Below are positions 25,195-35,264 of a DNA stretch of 64,000 bases, in pieces. Source of the stretch: Augochlora pura (Eukaryota > Arthropoda > Insecta > Hymenoptera > Halictidae); NCBI RefSeq assembly GCF_028453695.1, contig NC_135772.1, forward strand, positions 5,146,001-5,210,000, written 5' to 3'. The stretch's first letter is position 1. The number at the start of each line of letters is the position of its first letter. Below the pieces are notes generated by a model. That model ran no database searches, had not been told where the DNA came from, and saw only the letters and a list, made by a program, of their open reading frames with translations. The translations under genes were made by a program, and so were the position numbers.

Positions 25195-28100
25195 GCATGG
25201 TGTCGAGAAGGGCAAAGCTGCCGAGTCTTTACAAACCATACTCCGCGAAAATTGACACAGATAGGTTTACGTGACGTATCTTCTGAAATTGAACTACTCG
25301 CTACATTCGTTAACCAACGGAGACCTACGTGCGCCGGGATTAATATGGATTCCGGATTAGAAACTTCGGCATAATGCCGTCAACATACACGGCCCTGGTT
25401 CTTGAATAATTAACTTTCGACTTAGCGTGGAAACGCAGATCGATACCATACGGTATCATCAACTGGCCTACAGCGCGCGCTGCGATTACGATAAATTTTT
25501 TACTTTGCAAGTTCCCTTGATCCGACTATTTAAATTTTGTGAACATTGCGCGGCTCGATTTTCAAGCCCTGACGCGCGTTAATTCGGAAAACGAAGGTTC
25601 CGCCGTATTTGGCAATGAAAGAATTCGTCGGCGGTAATTTAGGGGCTATGGTGTGGGGATTTTTTGGAAATGCGCGTACGGCTCGCGTTGTACTCGGAGC
25701 GTCAAGAGTCGCGCCACCCTTGCGTGCAGCCAAGCGCTTGTAATACAAACTCCGATGTAGTACGTGGTACCCACACGATGCTGTCACAAGTGCTCGCACG
25801 TCATTGTGACATTGTGAGCGCCCACAGGAGTGTGAGGAACCAGTTGTCGAGAGCAACAGCTGCTCGACCCGTAACCCACATACATCACCACACGTCATTG
25901 TTCGCCGTGTGCATTATTCGAAACAGGTATGGGGAGGCACCTTGGCATTACGTCACCAGGAGACACTAGACCAGTTAATGGGTATACGTCATCCTACCTG
26001 AGGAATGGTCAATAATGTTACTCAATCGCGCGTGAAGTCAATACTGTGAGAAAACCTTTCGGGAGGAAGGGCTGACCCTCGTGCACTTTGCCCTGCATAC
26101 AAATTTCACGGCGGATCGAGGAGCTATTGACACCCGCCCTACTCCGCGTCGTTCAACCATTGAACGACCGTGTTGCAGTTTTTCGATTCACTTTCGTCTA
26201 AAATTTAATGCAAATACTCCGAGACCCCGTTGAAATACCTGGAGGTAATTTCTACGTAAGTCGTTGCGAGTTGATCAACCTCGCTCGAATCGGATTTCAG
26301 AAAACTGTGAAAAGCAATTTGTCCGGACACCGGCATAGATATATTTAGAATCTGGGAGAACAATGGATTTCGCACGGCGCATCTTTGACAGGCTGTCAAA
26401 GAGGCGATAGATAAAGTGCATTTCCATTTTCTTGCACGAGCAACGGTGCGTCGTGCAATTTCAATATGAAACTGTGAATAATGCATGCCGAGAGATCTTG
26501 AGCCACCGATATCGTCACGCAGCTCACATCCTCCCGCGATGTAAAACTGAGATAAATGGAACGCGGTAAGTTTGAATAATGAGCACTCGTAACGATGATA
26601 CGTCGACTACTCTTCTAAGCACCTTCTGCCGGTGGCGCGTGCACTCGATTCGTTCAATGGAAAATACGATGTTGAGTTCTTCTATAAGACAGTCTAAGCG
26701 ACTCATTAAACAGTCTACCGAGACTCATTTATCATTCCACAGCTGACAGTCCCACGTCTTGCAGCGATATATTCTTAGTCACCGCTTCGCTCCTCGGGAA
26801 ATAATGCTCGTGGATTAAATTCTAACACCGTTGAAATAATTCAGATGTTATAAATAAACATGAAAATAATTTACGTTGTAATGGATGCAGACAATTCGTT
26901 TCCCTTATCGCGCATCTCCTTCTATAATTTCTCATTTCCTTTCAGACGCGTAAATTCATGTTATTTCGAAATTAATTGTCGCTTACGACAGTAATCTGGC
27001 AGAGCTCTTTATTTTTACGACAGAACGTTCGATGCTACAATGTTCGACGATCGTTAGGTTCGATTTTTCCAAATGTAACAAATTGTTTGATTTTCTTTTG
27101 CAACGATTAAAAAGGTTCTATAAACTGATTCTATAAGCATAATGTTGTGCCCGTAAATCGAGGATAAATACCAGTTTCTAATGTTTTTACCGGTTATAAA
27201 ATTATATTTAGCGCGCGGCAGCGGTTCGAGCGGAGGTTCCGAGAGAAAAAGATAGCGTCGGATGCGTAAAGCTGCGGAATTGGTGCGAAGCTGGCGAGGC
27301 CGGTTTCAAGTATTCATGGCCCGAAGACCGGCGAGACGCGGAGGCAAAGTGAATATTCTGTGCATTCTTTTGTAAAACTGGCCGACAGATTATACTAAAT
27401 ATTGAGAGGATAGTCAACAGAGAGACGGAACAAGCGCAATGGGTTCGCGCCTTCCTAATCCCATGGAATCTGGTCATATGTAAGGATTACGTTGGTCCAA
27501 CTCAACATGGTCGCGTTGTCGCGCTAAAGCCGCGGACCAGCCATTAGCCACTGGCGCGCACTGGGTAGCCAGGCCCGCAAGCTTAGAGACGCTATCAGCA
27601 TTGGCTTAGTTGGCTTTCTTTCTATCTCATCCCGTGATCCGACTAGGTGGTACTTGCTCGTAGTTACAACACGCTCACTGCGCTGCCCGAAAGATGTAAC
27701 GAGCTGATAGTTATCTTCATCGCAGTGGGTTGAAAGCGATAGGACAGGTCCGAATGGGGATAGGTGGCCAGACTACTTTCAAGGTAAGCTAAGGTGGCAT
27801 AACAGAGAAGATTCAAAGTAATTGCGAATGCTTTGCACGATCTCCCCTTCGTATTCGTTATGAAGAACTTTCGTAATTTCGAAACGAACCTCTCCGATGG
27901 GTTTTACTCGCAATTCCCTGAATCAGGGATTTTTAAAAGTTCGTACGGCTCGGTTAACACCGTCGGTTTCCTCCAACATCCTTGAAGGCGACACGTCGCG
28001 GACTCTACACAGCCATGCAATCGTCTCGTCCGCAATGTTGCATCAGTAGGTTTTTTAATAGGCGAGTCTGCGCACGCTTATTCAAGAAATGGGTTGAATT

Positions 28101-29005
28101 TATAGTCTGTTGTCTGTACGGAATGTCATCGAAATAACCAGCTTGCGCTTCCTCTGTCCGAGTATGCACTTCCTTGCAATTCATTTGTCTCGAGTCTTAC
28201 TGTTTTTTTTTTTTTAAAGTAATTTCAATATAGTACACTCGTAGTTTTCATTATTTTATATACACGCGTCAGAGGCTAAAATAATCGCGAGAACGACGCG
28301 AATGCGTTTCGGAGACACCCTGTATATTTTAATTTGACTTTCTTCGGTGCATTTCGGGGCTGGAAACCCCCACCATTTTCCTCTGTTCGAGGTCGCGACG
28401 TCGAGCGTTACGTGTCTGCGGAAGACGGGATCGGGCAATTTATCAATCCACAAGCGAGAGAACGACTCCTGGCCAGGCGGGTAATTTAACAAGATTGATG
28501 CGAAGCCGACATGCCACAGTTTCGCAGCTCGCGAGAAGGGGTCGGTTGATGTTGGTGATGTCGGCAGTATGGGGTGACGTCGGAGGGCTCCGAGAGGATG
28601 AGAGAGGTAAAACCAGACGTGTGAGCGACTGGTTATTAGGAAGCCTCATCACGCAGGCCGGCACAGAATCACGCACAGCATTAAAACAATGCCGCAAGTG
28701 ATGGAGGTTGCTACATCGCTAGTGTGTCTACCAGTTTCGCCATCGCGTAATACAGAATTTGACGAGTGTCAGTAATATGCATTGTGTTTTCCGATCGAAT
28801 CCCGCCGACGTCGATCTCCTCTTATTTATTTGCAGCCTTCGCGCGGAATTTAATTAACTTTCAAGATAACGTCTGAATACGTTGCGCATTTTATGCGTTT
28901 CGACGTCGCGTTGATACAACCCTCATTGTAACGCAGCCTCGAACCGTCTTTTGAAATTCGCTTTATAAATGTGTCGCATAAATTCAGTTGTCTCCGAATC
29001 CGCTA
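25195..29005. other. CpG-rich non-coding DNA, no gene recognised
   Basis: No gene is recognisable. A perfect short inverted repeat sits at 26148-26168, where GTCGTTCAA and TTGAACGAC flank the loop CCA. A TATACAGGGTG-type end lies at 28314-28326 (minus strand), and a T10-plus tract at about 28203. Confidence 0.55.
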
Positions 29006-29011
29006 ATACAC

Positions 29012-29116
29012 GGAATAGCGGAGCCGGTTAACGTGGGCTGATTTATTTATTTCACACGAAACTGAAGATAATAAAAGAATCTCAAAGTTGTCGCAGAATA
29101 ACCGGCTCCGCTATCC
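29012..29116 (+). repeat. Near-perfect inverted repeat, 18-bp arms and ~68-base loop
   Basis: GGAATAGCGGAGCCGGTTA (29012-29030) pairs with TAACCGGCTCCGCTATCC (29099-29116), with a single bulged A. The loop is AT-rich and contains CGAAACTGAAGATAATAA; just outside the 3' arm, a sequence whose reverse complement reads AAACTGAAGAATTATTA partly repeats it. This suggests a fold-back element with more than one inverted segment, or the stem of a small structured RNA. Confidence 0.6.
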
Positions 29117-30130
29117 TATTTTCTAATAATTCTTCAGTTTGTCGCGCAAGCGTTTCCGTGCAATTCTGTCCGCCGTAAATTAGAAAGCGTGGAAGACTGT
29201 ATGAATTTGTTCGGTCGCGATAATTTAACAATAATCGTTCCCAAGTTTGCGTAGCAGTTAATGACGGCTAACCACGATCCTTCGCCTAATCACTAGCCGC
29301 TCCTCCAATTATTCACCCACGCGCAGGGATGATCCGGTATGACGTCAAGGGCAGTAACAAGTTCAAGGGGGCAACAATATTAATTGGCTCGTTTATTGCG
29401 ATGTGGGTGGCCGTAAGTGTCGGTTTCTCCGTTAACTTTCCGTCGGAGTTGGGTGGCGGGTGTTGTAAGGGCTGCAGGGTAATGTGGCGTACGATGTGCC
29501 TCGGTAAATCACTGCCTTCCTCCCGGTTTGCAATATTTAACCTCATTTTTATGAAGCCCTGCCCCTCCTTCGTGCTTTTATTATCGCGCGGCGGCCAACG
29601 TTAACGTCCATTTTAATATAGCACCTTATGAATTTCAACCGAACTAGCAATACCTACTCGGAGATATGAGAAAATCTTGATCCCCGCTCGTAATATCGTA
29701 TCCGGAGTAACAAAACACCTACTCGAAATTATCCATCAACTCCTTGCGCAACGATTCCCTTCACAGCTACTTTCATTAGCTGTTCGTTGCTAATAAGTTC
29801 CCCGACAACGCAAAACAGTTTTTACCTGTCGTCTCGCTCTTTAAAAACATTATATATAGGATGGGGCAACAACCCAGTGTCCTCCTGCAGGCGGAGGCAC
29901 TTTGGATACTCGATGGTCACCCTCACCCCCCAAATGGAACGGTCCGACCCTGTCTCCGTATAATTCTTAATCTATTCCGTATTATTAAATATCATTCTCA
30001 TCACTTAAAACGAGCTCAACGATCCACCACACAAGGCCATTGAAGGTCACAGAAAGTAGAGAAAGGCGACAACACCCACGGCTTTGGTAGTAATTAAAAC
30101 ATACGTTTATAATAGGCGTCCGAAATGATG
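29117..30130. other. Non-coding stretch, no gene recognised
   Basis: I see no gene. A plus-strand frame at 29329-29604 (91 codons) has a hydrophobic start but no recognised motif, and it is faced by an equally long minus-strand frame, so neither is supported. Confidence 0.5.
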
Positions 30131-30134
30131 ACTA

Positions 30135-30235
30135 TCAATGTAACATTGGAGTCTTTTTACGATTAATTGACTTGTAAGTCAATCAACAGCGTCAGAACTT
30201 ACTGACGCAGAGGCTGCAATAATTCGCTATTGCAT
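30135..30235 (+). repeat. Cluster of consecutive short perfect hairpins
   Basis: Four inverted repeats follow each other in about 100 bases. CAATG-TAA-CATTG spans 30136-30148. ATTGACTT-GT-AAGTCAAT spans 30166-30183. GCGTCAG-AACTTA-CTGACGC spans 30189-30208. TGCAATA-ATTCGC-TATTGCA spans 30215-30234. A fifth, imperfect one (AGTGGTAC/GTACACT) follows near 30252. Such density is unusual for background DNA. It could be a structured RNA, a terminal region of a mobile element, or chance. Confidence 0.55.
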
Positions 30236-30302
30236 TTCATATGGTGCAGTTAGTGGTACTTCTTTGTACACTTTGTCTGACATAGTTAGAGACATCTGAA
30301 AC

Positions 30303-30506
30303 ATGTCCGTCCTGAAAAAGAAAAACCCCCTCGTCCCCGTTAAGGATCATCCGAGGAGTAGACCGTCCCAAAGTGACCCACTGCAATCACCCTTTCGGGT
30401 TCCTAGAGGCGCGATGTTACCAGCAGGGGCCACGGGGAGGTGGGGTTACCAGCGCGAAGCTCGGTCTCTTGCGGGTCCATCCGATTTGTTCGGATGGAAA
30501 AATTAA
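30303..30506 (+). CDS. Unrecognised small ORF of 67 codons
   Basis: An ATG in good insect context (GAAACATG) opens a 67-codon frame. The product is basic at its start (MSVLKKKNPLVPVK), then rich in Pro, Arg, Ser and Gly, with no cysteines, no signal peptide and no domain I know. The 3' end overlaps a perfect 9-bp hairpin (30476-30498). A second frame over the same DNA runs from 30373 to 30747. The surrounding hairpins suggest this belongs to a repeat element; coding potential is unproven. Confidence 0.18.
   Translation: MSVLKKKNPLVPVKDHPRSRPSQSDPLQSPFRVPRGAMLPAGATGRWGYQREARSLAGPSDLFGWKN
30476..30498 (+). repeat. Perfect 9-bp inverted repeat
   Basis: TCCATCCGA and TCGGATGGA flank the loop TTTGT. 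It overlaps the end of the small frame at 30303-30506 and lies in the same hairpin-rich region as 30135-30235 and the CATGGT-GAT-ACCATG hairpin at 30571-30585. Confidence 0.7.
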
Positions 30507-30582
30507 GCCCCCCTCGACACACTATAAAATAGAGGATAGTGCCCGCGAGGTCTCGGCGGCTAACATCCATCATGGTGATACC

Positions 30583-30743
30583 ATGTGGTTTCTCGTGTTA
30601 GTAAAGGTAACTCTTCTAGCAAAAGACCCCAATTTTTTTCAATTTTTAAAAAATTTCTTTCGTAACTTTTTCATTTTTAAATTTTTTTTCATTCGCCTTC
30701 CTCTACTATTTACAGTACGTATGTTTCATTTACTACCAAAACC
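30583..30743 (+). CDS. Candidate two-exon start of a small hydrophobic protein (partial)
   Basis: ATG at 30583 opens MWFLVLVK, ending at a possible donor (AAG/GTAACT, 30606/30607). A 109-base T-rich intron follows and ends in CTATTTACAG (30715). The next segment, 30716-30743, continues the frame as YVCFIYYQN and ends at a strong donor, ACC/GTAAGT. The start is hydrophobic, as in a signal peptide. No third exon was found, and the ATG sits inside a hairpin. The splice consensus is seen; the gene is only a possibility. Confidence 0.18.
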
Positions 30744-30860
30744 GTAAGTATTATCGACTTTCTCTACTTCCTATGACCTTCAATGAGCTTGTGTAATAGG
30801 TCGTTGAACTGGTTTTAAGATCCTCTATCATGATACGGAAGCAAAAACAGACCGATCCAT

Positions 30861-30960
30861 TTAACACGTTGAGCGCCACGTGACATTTTAATGCAAAATA
30901 TTAAAAATGAATAAATGCTAATTAACACGGCGTGAAAGGAATCATAGTGCAAGGGGTTAA
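30861..30960 (+). mobile_element. 100-bp TTAA-bounded element, piggyBac-type MITE candidate
   Basis: The element starts TTAACACGTTGAGCGCC and ends TGCAAGGGGTTAA. Read inward, both ends have TTAAC-C-TTG, giving short imperfect inverted ends next to TTAA, the target duplicated by piggyBac. The interior is AT-rich and non-coding. The same CCTTTG/CAAAGG theme recurs at 35102 and 5979. Confidence 0.4.
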
Positions 30961-30964
30961 AATG

Positions 30965-33900
30965 GACGTTAACGTTGTCCTGTGCAATTTTCTTTCGGCA
31001 AATATTTCTGTGAAACTAGAAACAAAATAGTTATTTTGCCCTAGCCTGTATACAACACCCTCAATATTAACCTAAATCGTAAGAAATTTACTTTTCTTGT
31101 AAGATGTAAAGCCGCCATTTTCTTACAATGCGTATACGCATGATGGCCTAAATGTTTTACGAGGGGCCTTAGGAAGACGTCTCAAAAACGATGTTGCAAA
31201 TCAACAAAATACAATAGAAACAGCAATGTTTAAATTCTGAAATATTCTGTGCGATCGTAAGAGACTCACGGTACGGCGCGAACCCGGGAACGAAGATTTC
31301 AGCTTATTCAGCATCATTGAAAATTTAGGTCATTGATACGAGGATTCAGCTTTCCTCCGACTCGACGTGGCATCGCGGGAACATTGCAGCAAGGAAGTTC
31401 ATAAAACGTCACGCACAGAGTGGATCGCAAGCACTGGTATATCTTAAACATATTCAGGAAATTGGCCGCCATATCGGCGCCAATTTATCGTCGCAGGATA
31501 CCGCTCGAAAGTTGCGGCAACGCCATCCGCGGATGACTCCGCAAACGCGCCAGTTGTCGTCGTCACGGTAACGCAGAACCACTTGCAACCGCGAACATTT
31601 GAATAATTCGGTCGTTTGCAAGCGAACTTACAACGCCGTGCGCATACACCCGGATCATGGCCGCTACTTACTGCGCGGTACACCGATCTCCGGGTAGTTT
31701 TCGAGCCCGTTCTCGTGTCCCGTGAAAGTGGACATGTTTTTGAACGCGCGCCGACCCCCGGTCCCGTTCTTGCTTTTTTCGGAGCTTTATGACGATCCCG
31801 CGCGTACCAAATAGCCCAGAAACGGGATCAATTGTAACTGTTTGCTAAACTACCGAGATTCGAAGGTAACGGATCGACCGTGTTTTATACGACTTCTTCG
31901 CGAGACCGAATCTTTATTCCGACACCCTGTTTCGAGCCTCTTCGCGCAATCGAACTGCAATAAATTCTCTCCAATTGTCCCTTGGTTTGTCGACGAGAAT
32001 GGACAGTTTGCGAAGAAGGGATACAATCGTTCGAATCTCGTCGCTCGTCTTTAGAGTCGCCAATTGTTGAAAACTATAAAATCGAAGCACAAAATGGTAG
32101 CACTCCTGCTATAAAATCGTCAAAAGCGTTGGTCTTCAAAGATTTTACATCTCACCGCATAATATTATTATCACTAGTTTCCACTGGATTGAAATTACCG
32201 CCACTAACAACAATCCTTCCGTAATATTACGCGAGTCGAACTCTTATACAATATTTCGGAAAGTTACAAAATTGTTATCGTTCATAAATTCTGGATTAAT
32301 GACAAAAGCCTCTTATGATTGCATCCTTATCGTCTTTTGTTTTGATTCTGCGATTACTATGCCATCGGGAATTACTGCAATAAATTAATATTACGCTTTG
32401 AAACGAATTAATGACGAAGAAATGAAATATAAGCAGAATTATCTGCGCGCATAATTATTTATCTCCTATTCTTTTCTCGAAAACAAGTATCCGACGTATT
32501 TATTATGCTTGTTCAAGTAAATCGATACTTTATCGATATCAATTTTATTGCATCGATATTCTATAAAGAAAAATAATGTCGAACGTTATTAAATTTTCAC
32601 GTAATAAAATCTATAGAAAGCGGGAACGAAATCGTTCGCGTAAAATCGTGGTCTCGCTCGATTATTATACTCGCCGGGGTCGATGGAGATTAAATATCAT
32701 CGAGCGGCAAACAAATTCCGACCGTTTGTATTTTAAAGTGGAAAATCAGGAGTTTATTTAACGCGAGTAAAATATACAATGTGAATAAGGTTAAGCCGCC
32801 GCCGGCTAAATAGAGCAGGGCTGCAGTCCAAAAGTATTTATCTTATGTAAATGATGCTCACTGGCGTAGCATCTGAAGCATAAAAGGCTGAAACTCCATT
32901 ATAACCGGAAAATAAAGTTTTGTTGGTAACTGTGTAGCTGGCACAGTTTTGTCGGGATGAATTTACATTCAGATGGCGCTATCTAATCCGCAGTAAGTTA
33001 AAAAATTTACGACTTTCGGTAAATCACGGCTCAGATCTGCTTACCCCGCAAGTGAATACTGCCGCGCGGCTGAATTGTTTATGGTCCTGCCATAAAACAA
33101 TGATATGAGAGATTATAACTCAGTGAGTAATGAAATTCTTTGTGTGTGAACCACTGCGCGCGCCGTCGTTTCACCTGCTCTGAGTTATAACACCTGTTTG
33201 TCAATAAGAATTGCAATCGTCCCGCGTCGGTGAAATTTCAAAGCTGTTTATCCACACGCGATTGTTCATTTTATCGGCAGCTTCTAATTCCAGATGGACA
33301 ATCGCTCGCGAGATAATAGTTTTAAAATAACAATTAACGCCGGCTCAACCCATTGCGCGCGATTCCAATTTATTATTAGACACGTTGCCGTGTCAAAAAT
33401 TAAATTGGACACGACGAACGATAGCATCGATACGCGTTATCGATTGGTTATTGCTAAAATATACAATTCGTGTTAATACCATAGCTAAAAAGAATACATA
33501 TTCGTTATCTATCATTTTCGGCACGATTTCGCGAGATTTTCTTGACTTTATTATTTGCAGAAATGAATATTTAACGCGGGGTTAACTTCGGCGATGCGTA
33601 TTAGAATGAATGCAAGCAAACGCCGGCTCGCTGAAAATTGCCAGGTGTTGTTCGTATTTGTTGACAGACCTCTTTAATTCGCTGCTGAAATATGACAATG
33701 TTATCTGCCGTTGAGTTGTAAAACAAAGCTCAGTTTGTCGAAAGAACTATGTACAGAAACCGACACAAGGTCGTGCCAAGCATGTGAGAACTTTCTTTTA
33801 TATTCCTCGGCACTCTTCGTTGAGCTAATCCTTTATTTTCCAGATAAATTCGAAAGGATAATTAATTAATATTTATACGTAGCCTGAAAAAGGCTTTATA

Positions 33901-35095
33901 CAGTCTCATCAAATTTTCTCATCATTGAAATGAAATTTCCTTCGATACTAATTTTTGGTTGATCAATTTTTCCTTCGTACGGTGATAATAAAAAATGTTA
34001 ATCGCGTTGCATTCAGTAATTTTCTCCTTAATTTTCATTTTTCTTCGGACGCAGTCCCTTCGGAGATGTTAATAGCGATCAGACGTAAACGCACACGCTA
34101 AATGCAGAATCAATAACAGATATTGCTGCGAAGTTCATACATGCATAAATGATGTCTGTCCACATGAAGGGTGTTCAATTTCCTGTATCGCGTACAATAT
34201 TATATCAGACGTTTCTACAATAAACGATGCATGATAATACAATAGTACTTCCAAAGTTGTACAATAACGCGCTTCACGAGGGATGACAACTACTGTGTTG
34301 CGCGCGTCAAATTTTCATTTCCAATCCATAATAATTTTTATTAACGCGTTCTTTCTATCAGATAATGTTTTTTTTCTCAAAACTATGGGTAACTTGGTAA
34401 AATCCAGTGACAATTATTATCCACTTTATAGTTTAATGCCGTATTATCGCATCTATTTTCAAGAAAAACAAATAATTGCGACGTTTTCTAATTGACGATG
34501 ATTGAAATGCGAACTATCCTTAAAACAATTAAACGAAATTTAAACCCAGCGAATGTTCTTTCCTCCCGACGACGTTACGCCACTGAGTCGTAATTTACCC
34601 GGAGCGTTTATGGCATTGTTGTGAAGCAGTGCTTGGCGTCGTCTTATAAAACCAATTTCGCGGGTATTATGCAAGCTGTCAGTCCCATAGGTGAGTTATG
34701 GCAAACGTAGCCTGCAGCACAAACACGTATTACCCTGTACAGCCGTTCTTTATATTTACGCCAACAACACCCGCTATAATACGAAATTAGCGAACCCTGC
34801 TTTTAACCCGTCAACTGATAACAACATGTTTTATTTCAAACGCGTTCGAAACACTTTATCGATTAATATGCATTATACGCGTCTGCGTTCCTACCACGAA
34901 ACTCGCAAACCATAACTCGTTCTTTAAGGTCACAAAAGATCGAAGATATCGTTTAAAAACCCTGTGTTTAACCGAACCACTCGACTGCATTTTTATTTTT
35001 CATTTCAGTACTTCCACCGCGTTCGCGAACGTATCATCTACTTGTCGATGTACAGTACCGGACAAATGGTTTATCTCAGGTTTTATGAATAAATC
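30965..35095. other. Non-coding stretch, no gene recognised
   Basis: No gene is recognisable on either strand. The 31440-31760 part is very CpG-rich, and 32220-32620 and 33840-34500 are AT-rich. Short frames occur but lack motifs and splice context. Confidence 0.55.
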
Positions 35096-35101
35096 ACAAT
35101 A

Positions 35102-35260
35102 TTAACCCTTTGCACTCGGCTGTCCTCTCTCAGGGGACATTCAAGTTTATTAGAGATTACGGGGAATTGAGTTATTTCAGCGGAACTCTTTGATACATGT
35201 ATGTTTCCCTGAAGTTTCCTTTTCAAATGGCACAAGGAATCAAATCAAAATATAGTAAAA
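35102..35260 (+). mobile_element. Short dispersed repeat starting TTAACCCTTTGCACTCGG
   Basis: The left edge is TTAA followed by CCCTTTGCACTCGG, typical of piggyBac-type ends. The sequence then matches the minus strand of 5836-5979: GGGGAATTGAGTTATTTCAGC, TGATACATGTATGTTTC, TTCCTTTTCAAATGGC and AATCAAAATATAGTAAAA. The right edge is unclear because homology stops at about 35260 without an obvious TTAA end. Confidence 0.55.
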
Positions 35261-35264
35261 TTAC

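Noticed and set aside
32020..32060. GTTCGAATCTC-like stretch considered as the T-arm of a tRNA gene
   Set aside because: No matching acceptor stem, D-arm or anticodon arm upstream; no cloverleaf forms.
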